Shown: positions 35,435-45,536, counted from the stretch's first letter. The stretch is DNA of 64,000 nt from Gordonia hirsuta DSM 44140 = NBRC 16056 (GCF_000333015.1 NZ_BANT01000004.1:181188-245187); one strand, 5' to 3'. Translations and numbers: made by a program. The notes: generated by a model not told the origin, from the sequence alone.

Positions 35435-35469
35435 TTCCGCCCGAAGCGACTATCCGTCCCCTCGAGAGA

Positions 35470-36870
35470 ATGCAGGCCATGACTCAGAAGACCAAGAACC
35501 GCGAAGCCGGGCCCAAGGACACCAGTTCGGTGGGCGCTCAGCAGCACAAGGTCAGCCCGATCGGTGCCGCCATGCGGGCACTGACCGCGCTGACCGGCTC
35601 GGAGTTCGTCGACAAGTACAAGCTGCGCGAGCCGATCAATCGGGTCGCCTATGAAGCCACCAAGACCGGCTTCAAGACCCTGGGTGCCGCCAGCCGGGCG
35701 TTCACCCCGTCCTCCGGCGGCGGCGATCCGCAGCGCCCGGTGATCAGCCCGAAGGGGTACTTCAACCTGACTCCGGACGACGAGCAGGAGATGATCGCCG
35801 AGACCGTCGCCGACTTCGCCGACTCGATTCTGCGCCCGGCCGCCTACGAGGCCGATAAGAACGCCACCGCGCCCGGGGACATCCTGGCCCGCTCGGCCGA
35901 GCTGGGCATCACCATGATCAACGTCCCCGAGGCCTTCGACGGCGCCGCCTCCGAGCGCGGCGTGGTGACCAATGCACTGGTCGCCGAGGCGATGGCGCAC
36001 GGCGATATGGGTCTTGCCCTGCCACTGCTGGCCCCCTCCGGTGTGGCCACCACCCTGACCAACTTCGGCAGCGACGGGCAGCAGAAGACCTACCTGCCCG
36101 ACTTCGCCGGCGAGAACGTGCCCGCCTCGGCCGTCGTCATCGCCGAACCGCGGCCGCTGTTCGACGCCTTCGCGCTGCAGACCAAGGCCACCCGCGTGCC
36201 CAGCGGCTACCGCCTCGACGGCGTGAAGAGCTTCGTGCCCAACGCCGGCAACGCCGAACTGTTCCTGGTCGGCGCCATGCTCGACGGCCGCCCGGTGCTG
36301 TTCATCGTCGAATCGGACACCAAGGGCCTGTCCGTCGAAGCCGATCCGGGTATGGGTCTGCGTGCGGCCGGGATGGGCCGGCTGATCCTGGACGGCGTCT
36401 CGGTGCCCGAGCACGCGATCGTCGGCGTCGACAGCGCCGCCGATCTGGACGCCGCCGCGGCCGCCTACACCGATGTGGTCCGCCTCTCGCGCCTGGGCTG
36501 GTCGGCACTGGCCGCCGGCACCGCCAAGGCCGTCGTCGACTACGTGATCCCCTACGTCAACGAGCGCGAGGCTTTCGGCGAGCCGATCTCCAACCGCCAG
36601 GCGGTGGCCTTCATGGTCGCCACCATGGCCACCGAGGTCGACTCGATCCGGCTGGTGACCCTGCGTGGCGCCTCCCGCGCCGAGCAGGGCCTGTCGTTCG
36701 CCCGCGAGGCCGCTCTGGCCCGCAAGCTGACCATCGACAAGGGCCTGCAGATCGGCCTGGACGGTATCCAGCTGCTGGGTGGCCACGGCTTCACCAAGGA
36801 GCATCCGGTCGAGCGCTGGTACCGCGACCTGCGCGGCGCCGGCATCGGCGAGGGGATCGTGGTGCTCTGA
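35470..36870 (+). CDS. Acyl-CoA dehydrogenase, first subunit of a pair
   Basis: 466 residues; the ATG at 35479 is an alternative start. The N-terminal 95 residues are an actinobacterial extension. The dehydrogenase fold follows with FNLTPDDEQEMI, PASAVVIAEPRP, EREAFGEPISNRQAVAFM and LDGIQLLGGHGFTKEHPVERWYRD. The protein stops right after GEGIVVL, so the usual C-terminal helix with the IQ motif is missing. The catalytic-base position is a Glu in GIGEG. The next gene starts inside its stop codon (TGATG), which suggests the two form one heteromeric enzyme. Confidence 0.88.
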   Translation: MQAMTQKTKNREAGPKDTSSVGAQQHKVSPIGAAMRALTALTGSEFVDKYKLREPINRVAYEATKTGFKTLGAASRAFTPSSGGGDPQRPVISPKGYFNLTPDDEQEMIAETVADFADSILRPAAYEADKNATAPGDILARSAELGITMINVPEAFDGAASERGVVTNALVAEAMAHGDMGLALPLLAPSGVATTLTNFGSDGQQKTYLPDFAGENVPASAVVIAEPRPLFDAFALQTKATRVPSGYRLDGVKSFVPNAGNAELFLVGAMLDGRPVLFIVESDTKGLSVEADPGMGLRAAGMGRLILDGVSVPEHAIVGVDSAADLDAAAAAYTDVVRLSRLGWSALAAGTAKAVVDYVIPYVNEREAFGEPISNRQAVAFMVATMATEVDSIRLVTLRGASRAEQGLSFAREAALARKLTIDKGLQIGLDGIQLLGGHGFTKEHPVERWYRDLRGAGIGEGIVVL

Positions 36871-38084
36871 TGGCTATCAATCTGGAACTGCCCCGCAAGT
36901 TCGCCGCCAACATCGACCAGGCCCGGCAGGCCGGCCTGCAGGTGTTCCGCCCGATCTCGCGCAAGTACGACCTCGCCGAGCACGACTATCCGGTCGAGCT
37001 GGACACCCTGGCGGCCCTCTACGACGGTCTGGCCGCGGCCGGTCAGGCCGGGGCCGGTGCCGCCGGCGGGCGCGGCGACACCCAGGAACGCCCCGAGGGC
37101 TACAACGCCAACGGCGGCAACATGCAGTCGATCATCAACTCGATGGAGGCCTCCTACGGCGATGTGGGCCTGATGCTCTCGATCCCCTATCAGGGGCTGG
37201 GCAACGCCGCGATCGCCGCGGTGGCCACCGACGAGCAGCTCGAGGCCTTCGGCAAGGTGTGGGCCGCCATGGCCATCACCGAACCGAGTTTCGGCTCCGA
37301 TTCGGCCGCGGTGACCGCCACCGCCGACCGCGACGGCGACGAGTACGTCCTCAACGGCGAGAAGATCTTCGTGACCGCCGGCTCGCGCGCCAGCCACATC
37401 GTCGTGTGGGCCAGCGTGGACAAGAGCCTGGGCCGGGCGGCCATCAAGAGCTTCGTCGTCCCGCGCGAGCACCCCGGCGTCACCGTCGAACGGCTCGAGG
37501 AGAAGCTGGGCATCCGGGCCAGCGACACCGCGGTGATCCGCTTCGAGAACTGCCGCATCCCGGCCTCACATCTGCTCGGCTCGCCCGAGGTGGACGTCAA
37601 GAAGGGCTTCGGCGGGGTGATGCAGACCTTCGACAACACCCGCCCGATGGTGGCCGCGATGGCCGTCGGTGTGGCGCGGGCGTCGCTGGAAGAGCTGCGC
37701 AGCGTGCTCGAGGACGCGGGCCTGGAGATCGACTACGACCGTCCGGCCGCCGATCAGCCGGCCGCCGTGGCCGAGTTCATCCGTCTGGAGTCGGACTGGG
37801 AGGCCTCGTACCTGATGACGCTGCGCGCCGCCTGGATGGCCGACAACAAGATCCCGAACTCGCTGGAGGCCTCGATGAGCAAGGCCAAGGCGGGGCGCAC
37901 CGGCACCGACGTGACCAACAAGGCCGTCGAACTGGCCGGCACCGTCGGCTACTCGGAGCGCTCCCTGCTGGAGAAGTGGGCGCGCGACTCGAAGATCCTG
38001 GACATCTTCGAGGGCACCCAGCAGATTCAGCAGCTGATCATCGCCCGGCGCGTGCTGGGTAAATCCAGCGCCGAGCTCAAGTGA
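36870..38084 (+). CDS. Acyl-CoA dehydrogenase, second subunit of a pair
   Basis: 404 residues. AITEPSFGSDSAAV is the substrate/flavin motif, RASDTAVIRFENCRIP the FAD-domain strand and DIFEGTQQIQQLIIARRVLG the catalytic C-terminal motif, with Glu in the expected place. A Gly/Ala-rich insert (residues 52-75) is unusual. Translation is coupled to the first subunit gene by a one-base overlap. A strong terminator follows 37 bases later. The acyl-CoA substrate is unknown. Confidence 0.9.
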   Translation: MAINLELPRKFAANIDQARQAGLQVFRPISRKYDLAEHDYPVELDTLAALYDGLAAAGQAGAGAAGGRGDTQERPEGYNANGGNMQSIINSMEASYGDVGLMLSIPYQGLGNAAIAAVATDEQLEAFGKVWAAMAITEPSFGSDSAAVTATADRDGDEYVLNGEKIFVTAGSRASHIVVWASVDKSLGRAAIKSFVVPREHPGVTVERLEEKLGIRASDTAVIRFENCRIPASHLLGSPEVDVKKGFGGVMQTFDNTRPMVAAMAVGVARASLEELRSVLEDAGLEIDYDRPAADQPAAVAEFIRLESDWEASYLMTLRAAWMADNKIPNSLEASMSKAKAGRTGTDVTNKAVELAGTVGYSERSLLEKWARDSKILDIFEGTQQIQQLIIARRVLGKSSAELK

Positions 38085-38121
38085 TCGGTATCGACGCAAC
38101 GGCCTGAGAGCACGCGCCACG

Positions 38122-38164
38122 AACAAGCCCCGGCGGAGGAGAGGCCCCTCCCCCGGGGCTTGTT
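38122..38164 (+). terminator. Terminator of the acyl-CoA dehydrogenase operon
   Basis: A 12-bp perfect stem (AACAAGCCCCGG, 38122-38133, with 38153-38164) and an inner GGAGG/CCTCC helix form a stable hairpin just after the operon. Confidence 0.75.
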
Positions 38165-38225
38165 CGCATCCTGGGCCACATCACGGGCGCGATTGTGTGC
38201 CGCACCACTGCTGGGGTAGCGTCGA

Positions 38226-38259
38226 CCCCACAGTGAAACATCGATGTTTCACTGTGGGG
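38226..38259. promoter_or_regulatory. Perfect 34-bp palindrome before the lipase gene
   Basis: Two 17-base arms without a spacer, centred between 38242 and 38243, with core GTGAAACATCGATGTTTCAC. It lies 40 bases before the lipase ATG. Because the preceding operon already has its own terminator, an operator is more likely than a second terminator. The TetR gene at 39740 is the nearest candidate regulator. Confidence 0.65.
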
Positions 38260-38299
38260 TTTCCGTTCGCCTTTCACCTGTCCCAGGGGGTCAGTTCAG

Positions 38300-39706
38300 A
38301 TGAAGTTCCCGATTCGCGCTCGGACCGTGACCGCGGCGCTGGCCGTGACGATCACCGGCGTACTGCTGCCGGTTGCGCCGACGGCGTCGGCAGCACCCTC
38401 GGCGTCGGCACCGGTACCCGTCGCTCCGGCGCCGATGATTCCGCTACCGCAGGAACTGGATCGCTCCTTCTACGAGCCGCCGGCCGCGACGGTGGCCGCG
38501 GCCTCCCCCGGCCAGATCCTCGCCGCCCGACGCATCCACGCCGCGACCCTCGGCCTGGCCCGGCTCAACGTCGACGCCTGGCAGCTGTCGTACCGGTCGA
38601 CCGACACCCGCGGGAAGCCGCTCGCCGCGGTCACCACGCTGCTCAAGCCCCGTGGCGCCGGTAAAGGCCCGCGCAAGGTGGTCTCGATGCAGCTTGCAGA
38701 AGACTCCACCGCCGGCTACTGCGCTCCGTCGTACGTCCTGCAGCAGTGGTCGGCCGGTCCGGCGGTCGGGCAGATGGTGATCCCGGCCGAGATGGTGATC
38801 GCCCAGGGCATGCTCGCCCAGGGCTGGGCACTGTCGCTGCCTGATCATCAGGGCCCCAAACATGCGTACGCTGCGGGCCCGCTGGGTGCGCGGATCACCC
38901 TCGACGGCCTGCGCGCGGCGAAGAGCTTCACCCCGATGGGCCTGTCCGAGCAGTCGCCCATGGCCCTATACGGCTATTCCGGCGGCGCCATCGTGACCGG
39001 CCACGCCGCCGAGCTGAAACAGACCTACGCACCCGAACTCAACGTGGTCGGCGCCGCGCAGGGCGGTGTCCCGGCCGATCTGCGCGCGGTGCTGAACTAC
39101 GCTCAGCACGGCGCCACCAGCGGATTGATCCTGGCCGCGATCGCGGGCCTGGCCAACGAATACGACGACTTCGCCCGGTTCCTGGACCGGCGGCTCAACC
39201 CCGAGGGCAAACTGCTGATGGCCGCCAAGCGGCCGCTGTGCGTCGGCCACACGTCGATGCTGCTGCCGTTCCTGAACAACAAGGGCTTCATCTCCTGGCC
39301 GGGCGACCCCCTGGACGCCCCCGCGGTGGAGCGGGTGCTGCGGGAGACCAAGATGGGCGCGAGCGTTCCGGATATGCCGCTGTACATCTGGCAGTCCCAG
39401 CTCGACGAGATCATTCCCGTGGGCCAGGTCAACACCCTGGTGAAGACCTACTGCCGCGACCCCGAGGCCTCGGTCCGCTACACCCGCGACCACCTGTCCG
39501 AGCACATCCTGGCCGAGATCGCCGGTGCACCGGCGGCAGTGCTGTGGCTCAAGGACCGGCTCGACGGCATACCCGCCGACCCCGGATGCACCACCCACGA
39601 CGTGTTGTCCAAGGCGACCGACGCACGCTGGTGGCCGGCCTTCGCCGAGACCGTCGGGGCCAATGTGGCAGCGATCTTCGGCGCACAGATCGGCCGCGGC
39701 AAGTAG
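38300..39706 (+). CDS. Secreted lipase (LIP/secretory lipase family)
   Basis: 468 residues. A Sec signal peptide (MKFPIRARTVTAALAV... cut near TASA-AP, residue 32) leads to an Ala/Pro-rich linker. LYGYSGGAIVTG holds the nucleophile Ser227. QLDEIIPVGQV has the likely acid and YTRDHLSEH the histidine. These secretory lipases hydrolyse triacylglycerols or similar esters outside the cell. It is followed 33 bases later by a TetR gene. Confidence 0.88.
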   Translation: MKFPIRARTVTAALAVTITGVLLPVAPTASAAPSASAPVPVAPAPMIPLPQELDRSFYEPPAATVAAASPGQILAARRIHAATLGLARLNVDAWQLSYRSTDTRGKPLAAVTTLLKPRGAGKGPRKVVSMQLAEDSTAGYCAPSYVLQQWSAGPAVGQMVIPAEMVIAQGMLAQGWALSLPDHQGPKHAYAAGPLGARITLDGLRAAKSFTPMGLSEQSPMALYGYSGGAIVTGHAAELKQTYAPELNVVGAAQGGVPADLRAVLNYAQHGATSGLILAAIAGLANEYDDFARFLDRRLNPEGKLLMAAKRPLCVGHTSMLLPFLNNKGFISWPGDPLDAPAVERVLRETKMGASVPDMPLYIWQSQLDEIIPVGQVNTLVKTYCRDPEASVRYTRDHLSEHILAEIAGAPAAVLWLKDRLDGIPADPGCTTHDVLSKATDARWWPAFAETVGANVAAIFGAQIGRGK

Positions 39707-39739
39707 TCGGTCCATCCGCGGGGCACTAACCTGGCCGGT

Positions 39740-40360
39740 GTGAACACCTCTCGGGTCTACGGTGGTCAGGCGGTGACCGATCGGCGGCGTGAACGCCGCG
39801 AACGCTTCCTGGCCGCGGCCGTCGAACTGTTCGGTACCACCGGCTACACCGGGACCTCGGTGCCGCAGGTCTGCCGGGCCGCCGGACTGTCGACCCGGCA
39901 GTTCTATCAGGAGTTCAGCGATCGCGAGGATCTGCTGCGAACCCTGTACGACCAGAACCAGGACCGGGCGATGTCCGCGGTGGCCACCGTCGTGCTCGAG
40001 CGGATCGCCACCGACGACGACCTGGATACGGTCCTCGACGCCGGGGTGCGGGCCTTCGTCGAGGCCTTCGACGATCCCCGGCAAGCGCGGATCGCCTTCG
40101 TCGAGGTGGTCGGGGTCAGTCCCGCCTTCGAGGAGTACCGGCACTCCCGCCGGGCACGCTGGGGCGAATTACTGCAGACCGCGCTGCAGGCCGGTGCCGA
40201 ACGGGGACTGGACGTCGGGACGTCCACTCCCCTGCAATGGACCGCCTACATCGGTGCGGTGAACTCGGTGATCGTCGAACGGTCTCTGGATCCGACCATC
40301 GGTCCGGAGCAGATCGTCTCGACCATGCGCACGCTGCTGCGGCCGGGGCTGCTGGGCTGA
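39740..40360 (+). CDS. TetR-family regulator
   Basis: 206 residues from a GTG (VNTSRVYGGQAVTDRR); a second GTG reading VTDRRRERR is possible. The helix-turn-helix is GTSVPQVCRAAGLSTRQFYQEFSDREDLL near residues 38-66. The ligand domain is not recognisable. It follows the secreted-lipase gene on the same strand, so it may control that gene through the 34-bp palindrome. It converges on prpE. Confidence 0.88.
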   Translation: MNTSRVYGGQAVTDRRRERRERFLAAAVELFGTTGYTGTSVPQVCRAAGLSTRQFYQEFSDREDLLRTLYDQNQDRAMSAVATVVLERIATDDDLDTVLDAGVRAFVEAFDDPRQARIAFVEVVGVSPAFEEYRHSRRARWGELLQTALQAGAERGLDVGTSTPLQWTAYIGAVNSVIVERSLDPTIGPEQIVSTMRTLLRPGLLG

Positions 40361-40381
40361 GCTGAGCGCCGTACCGGAGCA

Positions 40382-42289
40382 CTACTGCTTGGGCGCCAGC
40401 TGCTCGGCCAGGACCTCCAGAACCGACATGTCCTCGATCGTCGACGGTACCGCGTACTCCTCACCGTCGACGATCTGGCGCATGGTCTTGCGCAGGATCT
40501 TGCCCGACCGGGTCTTGGGCAACGCCGCCACCACGGTCACGTCACGGAAGGTGGCCACCGCCCCGATCTCCTCGCGCACCAGTGCCACCAGTTCGCTGCG
40601 CAGCGTGTCCTCATCCAGATCAGCGCCGGCCTTGAGGACCACATAACCGCTGGGCCGCTGCCCCTTGAGGTCGTCGCGGATGCCGACCACGGCGCATTCG
40701 GCTACGGCCGGATGACTGGCCACCACCGCTTCGATGCTGCCGGTGGACAGCCGGTGCCCGGCCACGTTGATCACATCGTCGGACCGGCCCAGGACGAAGA
40801 CGTAGCCGTCGTCGTCGATGTACCCGGAATCGCCGGTCAGATAGTAGCCGTCGAAGGTGTTCAGATACGACGACCGGTAGCGCTCCTCATCGCGCCACAG
40901 TCCGGCCAGCGTGCCCGGCGGCATCGGCAGCGCGATGACGATATTGCCTTCGGTTCCCGGCTCGACGGCCTTACCGCCGGCGTCGACCACCTCGACGCGG
41001 TATCCGGGTACCGGCACCGTCGGTGAGCCCGGCTTGATCTCCATCTGTTCCAGACCGCGCAGATTGGCCACGATCGACCAGCCGGTCTCGGTCTGCCACC
41101 AGTGGTCGACCACGGGGACGCCGAGCTTCTCACTGGCCCAGAAGAAGGTGTCCGGGTCCAGCCGCTCCCCCGCGGCGAACAGCGTGCGCAGCGAGGAGAC
41201 GTCGTAGGCGGCCAGTTCGGCGGCCTCGGGATCGGCCTTGCGGATGGCTCGCAGCGCGGTCGGTGCGGTGAACAACGCCACCGCCCGGTGTTCGGCGATC
41301 ACCCGCCAGAATGCGCCGGCGTCCGGGGTGCCGACCGGCTTGCCCTCGTACATCACCGTCGTCGCACCGATCAGCAGCGGCCCGTAGACGATATAGGAGT
41401 GGCCGACCACCCAGCCGACGTCGGAGGCCGTCCACCACACCTGCCCCGGTGAGATGTCGTAGATGTTGCGCATCGACCAGCACAAGGCGACGGCGTGGCC
41501 GCCGTTGTCGCGGACCACGCCCTTGGGTTTTCCGGTGGTGCCGGAGGTGTAGAGGATGTAGAGCGGGTCGGTGGCGGCCACCTCGACCGGAGCGGCCGGA
41601 GCGGCCCGATCGAACTGCTCGTCCCAGTCCAGCCAACCGTAGTCGGCGGCGCTCCCGGCCACCTGCGGGCGGTTCTTGACGATCACCGCCGGCGGGGGGG
41701 TCGCGCTCAACTCCACGGCGGCCTGCACCATCGGCAGGTATTCGACGGTGCGCCCCGGTTCCAGCCCGCCCGAGGCCGTCACAATCGCGACCGGCTCGGC
41801 ATCGTCGATGCGGGTCGCCAGTTCGGGTGCGGCGAAACCGCCGAAGACCACCGAATGCACTGCGCCGATCCGCGCACAGGCCAGCATCGCGATCGCGGCC
41901 TCGGGGATCATCGGCAGGTAGATGATGACGCGGTCGCCCTTGGCGACCCCCTGGGCGGTCAGGACACCGGCGAACGTGGCGACCGCATCGCGCAGTTGGG
42001 CATAGGTATAGGTGCGCTGCTCGCCGACCATCGCCGAGTCCCAGATCAGCGCCGGCCGGTCACCGTGACCGGCCTCCACATGCCGGTCCAGGGCGTTGAC
42101 ACAGGTGTTCAGTGTGGCGTCGGGGAACCACCGATAGAGCGGGGCCGCCGAATCGTCCAGCGCCCGGGTCGGCGGGTCGATCCAGTCGACGGCAGTGGCC
42201 GCATCGAGCCAGAACCCCTCCGGATCGTCGATACTGCGAGTGAATTCGTCGTTGTATGCGCCCACGGTCCTCACGCTAGCCAGATCCAT
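40382..42289 (-). CDS. prpE: Propionyl-CoA synthetase
   Basis: 635 residues, close to acetyl/propionyl-CoA synthetases. YTSGTTGKPKGVVRDNGGHAVAL is characteristic, and the WWQTETGW adenine motif and TRSGKILRKTMR with the acylatable lysine follow. GGHAVAL and WTASDVGWVVGHSYIVYGPL are closer to PrpE than to Acs. It activates propionate for the methylcitrate or methylmalonyl pathway. Confidence 0.9.
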   Translation of the reverse strand: MDLASVRTVGAYNDEFTRSIDDPEGFWLDAATAVDWIDPPTRALDDSAAPLYRWFPDATLNTCVNALDRHVEAGHGDRPALIWDSAMVGEQRTYTYAQLRDAVATFAGVLTAQGVAKGDRVIIYLPMIPEAAIAMLACARIGAVHSVVFGGFAAPELATRIDDAEPVAIVTASGGLEPGRTVEYLPMVQAAVELSATPPPAVIVKNRPQVAGSAADYGWLDWDEQFDRAAPAAPVEVAATDPLYILYTSGTTGKPKGVVRDNGGHAVALCWSMRNIYDISPGQVWWTASDVGWVVGHSYIVYGPLLIGATTVMYEGKPVGTPDAGAFWRVIAEHRAVALFTAPTALRAIRKADPEAAELAAYDVSSLRTLFAAGERLDPDTFFWASEKLGVPVVDHWWQTETGWSIVANLRGLEQMEIKPGSPTVPVPGYRVEVVDAGGKAVEPGTEGNIVIALPMPPGTLAGLWRDEERYRSSYLNTFDGYYLTGDSGYIDDDGYVFVLGRSDDVINVAGHRLSTGSIEAVVASHPAVAECAVVGIRDDLKGQRPSGYVVLKAGADLDEDTLRSELVALVREEIGAVATFRDVTVVAALPKTRSGKILRKTMRQIVDGEEYAVPSTIEDMSVLEVLAEQLAPKQ

Positions 42290-42495
42290 GCGTGTTCACC
42301 GTCACTTTTCGGGTATGGGACGCCTCACATTCGGACTCCTGAAGGTCACGGATTGATTACGGCCGAACGTGCCCCGTGACCAGCGCAGACGACGCGAGAC
42401 GACCGCTTGCAAAAGTTAGCGACCGGTGTTCTGAGTCACACAACCGGGCGTGACCTTTGCTTTTGTTTCTCGTAACGTCGCCGAAGTCCGCGATC

Positions 42496-42518
42496 ACCGG
42501 GAAACAAAGGCTCCCGGT
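42496..42518 (+). promoter_or_regulatory. Hairpin in the leader of the rpf-like gene
   Basis: ACCGGGA (42496-42502) pairs with TCCCGGT (42512-42518) around a nine-base loop, just before the GGAGG ribosome site at 42526-42530. It could affect mRNA stability or initiation. Not recognised as a known riboswitch. Confidence 0.4.
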
Positions 42519-42536
42519 AAGAGATGGAGGAAATGA

Positions 42537-42866
<330 letters not shown>

Positions 42867-42941
42867 TCAGCCCGACTGATCCTCGCTCGCGACGGGCCCG
42901 GTAGACCAACCGGGCCCGTCGCCGGCATCTATGGTGAAGAG

Positions 42942-44333
42942 ATGGCTGGACTGACTCTCACCTCGCTGGGCGGCGCCGGCACCGTCACCGGCTCCAAACA
43001 CCTGCTGCAGGGCGGCGGCCGCACGGTCCTGGTCGACTGCGGGCTGTTCCAGGGCATCAAGAATCTGCGCGAAGCCAACTGGCGGCCGCTGCCGATCGCC
43101 GCAGACAGCATCGACGCGGTGATCGTGACCCACGGCCATCTGGATCATGTCGGCTATCTGCCGCGACTGGTCCGCGAGGGTTTCACCGGCCGGATCTACG
43201 CCACCCCGGCCACCCGGGCCGTCGCCGAGATCATCCTGCGCGACAGCGCCCACATCCAGCAGCGTGACGCCGACTTCGCCAACCAGCGCAAGAGCTCGCG
43301 TCACCACCCAGCGCTGCCGCTGTACGACGTCGACGACGTCGAAGCCACCCTGCCGCTGTTCCAGACCCGGCCGCCCCACGTCCCCTTCACCCCGCTGCCC
43401 GGCGTCGACGTGGTCTACCGCGGAGCCGGACACATCCTGGGCGCGGCCACGGCGACCATCACCTGGGACGAGAGCCCCGGGGCGCCCGGCGGCAGGCAGA
43501 CCACCGTGGCCTTCACCGGCGATCTGGGCCGGTACGACGATCCACTGATGTTCGATCCCGAACCGGTCCGGCGCGCCGACGTCCTGGTCACCGAGTCCAC
43601 CTACGGGGATCGGCTGCGCCAGGCCACCTCTCCGCTGGACGAGCTCGAGCGCATCGTCACCGGAACCATCGGGCGCGGCGGCACCGTGCTGATCCCGGCG
43701 TTCGCCGTCGGCCGGACCCAGACCATCCTCTATTACCTGTGGCAGCTGCTGCGTCAGGGCCGGATCGCGCCGGTGCCGATCTACGTCGACTCGCCGATGG
43801 CCATCAACGCCGGTGAACTGCTGCGCCATTTCCCCGATCAGCATCGGCTCGACCCGGCGCTGACCGAGCAGCTGTTCGCCATCGCCGACTACACCCGCGA
43901 TCCCGAGGCCTCCAAGGAGATCTCCGCCGACCGCTCCCCGAAGATCGTGCTGTCAGCCAGCGGGATGGCCACCGGCGGACGGATACTGCACCATCTGGCC
44001 GCCTTCGCCGCCGATCCGCGCACGTCGATCGTGCTGGCCGGCTACCAGTCGGTGGGCACCCGCGGCCGGTCCCTGGCCGACGGCGCACGCTTCCTCAAGC
44101 TGTACGGCGAATGGGTACCGATCAATGCCCGAATCGAGGACCTGCACATGTTCTCCGCGCACGCCGACGGCGACGAACTGATCCGCTGGATGCGCGGGTT
44201 CACGCACGCGCCCGAACGTAGTTTCATCGTGCACGGCGAGCCCGCGGCCGCCGAGGCCCTGCGCCACCGCATGCACCGCGAACTCGGCTGGCAGGCCACC
44301 GTCTCGGTGCCCAACCAGGTCTACGCCCTCTGA
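42942..44333 (+). CDS. Metallo-beta-lactamase / beta-CASP RNA nuclease
   Basis: 463 residues. Metal motifs THGHLDHVG and, later, AGHILGAATA and FTGDLGRYDD. The beta-CASP domain has ESTYGDRLR, GGTVLIPAFAVGRTQTIL, SPKIVLSASGMATGGRILHHL (motif A-C region) and HMFSAHADGDELIRWM. This is the CPSF73-like exonuclease group, close to bacterial YsH1-like proteins. It likely processes RNA in the cytoplasm. It stands alone. Confidence 0.9.
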   Translation: MAGLTLTSLGGAGTVTGSKHLLQGGGRTVLVDCGLFQGIKNLREANWRPLPIAADSIDAVIVTHGHLDHVGYLPRLVREGFTGRIYATPATRAVAEIILRDSAHIQQRDADFANQRKSSRHHPALPLYDVDDVEATLPLFQTRPPHVPFTPLPGVDVVYRGAGHILGAATATITWDESPGAPGGRQTTVAFTGDLGRYDDPLMFDPEPVRRADVLVTESTYGDRLRQATSPLDELERIVTGTIGRGGTVLIPAFAVGRTQTILYYLWQLLRQGRIAPVPIYVDSPMAINAGELLRHFPDQHRLDPALTEQLFAIADYTRDPEASKEISADRSPKIVLSASGMATGGRILHHLAAFAADPRTSIVLAGYQSVGTRGRSLADGARFLKLYGEWVPINARIEDLHMFSAHADGDELIRWMRGFTHAPERSFIVHGEPAAAEALRHRMHRELGWQATVSVPNQVYAL

Positions 44334-44365
44334 CGAACCGGCCCGGCAGGGGAAGCGTGCGCCGC

Positions 44366-44803
44366 TCAGCCGGCCCAGCCGCCGATCACCTCGGCCAGAA
44401 AGCCGCTGAAGATCACCACGGTGCCGCCGAGCTCGCCGACGATCAGGGCGTAGGTGGCCAGCGTCAGCGACCGGTCGGCGGGGTGGTACTGGTTGGTGGT
44501 GTCCCGGCGCCAGCCGTGCAGACAGTACGCGCCGATCGCGCCGGCGAAGAAGGCCACGACCACCGCCAGCGCAGCGATGTTGAGCCAATCCGGCCAGGCA
44601 CTGAACTGCACCAGTGCCGCCAGCAGCAGTGTGGCGAACGAGTACATCAGTGCGGCCCGGTGGGCGATGTCGACGTAGATGTGTGCATGTCCCTCGGGGC
44701 TGGCCGAGATCTGCGCGAACTTCCACACCCCCAGGACCAGGCCCCACAGGAAGATCAGCCCGGCCGCGATGAGCGCCAGCTCCGTGGCGAGTTCCAGTTC
44801 CAC
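44366..44803 (-). CDS. Four-helix membrane protein, unknown function
   Basis: 145 residues with four hydrophobic segments at about 8-27, 50-70, 74-93 and 115-138. Conserved-looking polar sites are EGHAHIYVDIAHRAAL, with two His residues, and CLHGWRRDT. The His-x-His pattern recalls hydroxylaminobenzene-mutase-like proteins, but the match is weak. It converges on the beta-CASP gene and its start lies 86 bases from the divergent TetR gene. Confidence 0.65.
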   Translation of the reverse strand: MELELATELALIAAGLIFLWGLVLGVWKFAQISASPEGHAHIYVDIAHRAALMYSFATLLLAALVQFSAWPDWLNIAALAVVVAFFAGAIGAYCLHGWRRDTTNQYHPADRSLTLATYALIVGELGGTVVIFSGFLAEVIGGWAG

Positions 44804-44889
44804 GCCCTCAGCCTACGGGGCACTAGGCTGGGCCCGAATGCCCAGCCGCAGCGGTCGGCAGGTACCCGAACCAGAGGGGAGGAACGAGG

Positions 44890-45498
44890 ATGTCTCGTGT
44901 GCAGGCCGCTGTGAGGGCGGGGCAGGTGGCGCGGGCCGCCCGCCGGATCCTCTCGCGCCGGGGAGTCGCGCGCACCTCGCTGCGCGACATCGCCGCCGAG
45001 GCGCGGATCCCCCTGGGCACCTTGCAGTACGTATTCCCCAGCCGCCAGCAGCTGCTGCGACGAGTGACCGAGGATGCCGTCGCCGACCTGGCCGGGGTCA
45101 TCACCGACACCGCCTCGACCGGCAACGGCCTGGAGTACGCGCTCCGTACCGGCGTCCCGCAGATCTGGGCGCAGCTGGTCACCGACCCGGATCTGCAGCT
45201 CATGCAGTACGAACTCACCGCCTACTCCCTGCGAGAGCCGGGCCAGCACGAGTTGGCCCGCACCCAATACCAGGCCTATACCCAGGCGGCGGCCGACTGG
45301 TGCCGGGCGGCAGCGCACGAGGCCGGGGAGGTCTGTGCGGTTGGCTTCGACCAGCTCGGCCGGATCCTCCTGGCCTCCCTGGACGGGCTGATGCTCCAGT
45401 ACCTGAGCGATCCCGATGCGCAGCGGGCCGCCGCAGACCTGCAGTCGCTCATCGACATGCTGGTGCAGCTGGCCGATCCGCGGCCGGACCACGCCTGA
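44890..45498 (+). CDS. TetR-family regulator
   Basis: 202 residues. The N-terminal DNA-binding region is ILSRRGVARTSLRDIAAEARIPLGTLQYVFPSRQQLL. The ligand-binding domain follows with several aromatic and Gln-rich helices (QYELTAYSLREPGQHELAR). It is divergent from the four-helix membrane protein gene, its most likely target, and lies upstream of the ferritin gene. Confidence 0.88.
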   Translation: MSRVQAAVRAGQVARAARRILSRRGVARTSLRDIAAEARIPLGTLQYVFPSRQQLLRRVTEDAVADLAGVITDTASTGNGLEYALRTGVPQIWAQLVTDPDLQLMQYELTAYSLREPGQHELARTQYQAYTQAAADWCRAAAHEAGEVCAVGFDQLGRILLASLDGLMLQYLSDPDAQRAAADLQSLIDMLVQLADPRPDHA

Positions 45499-45536
45499 GA
45501 CGCCCGGCTCGTGGCGATGGCCATGCACCGGGAAAG

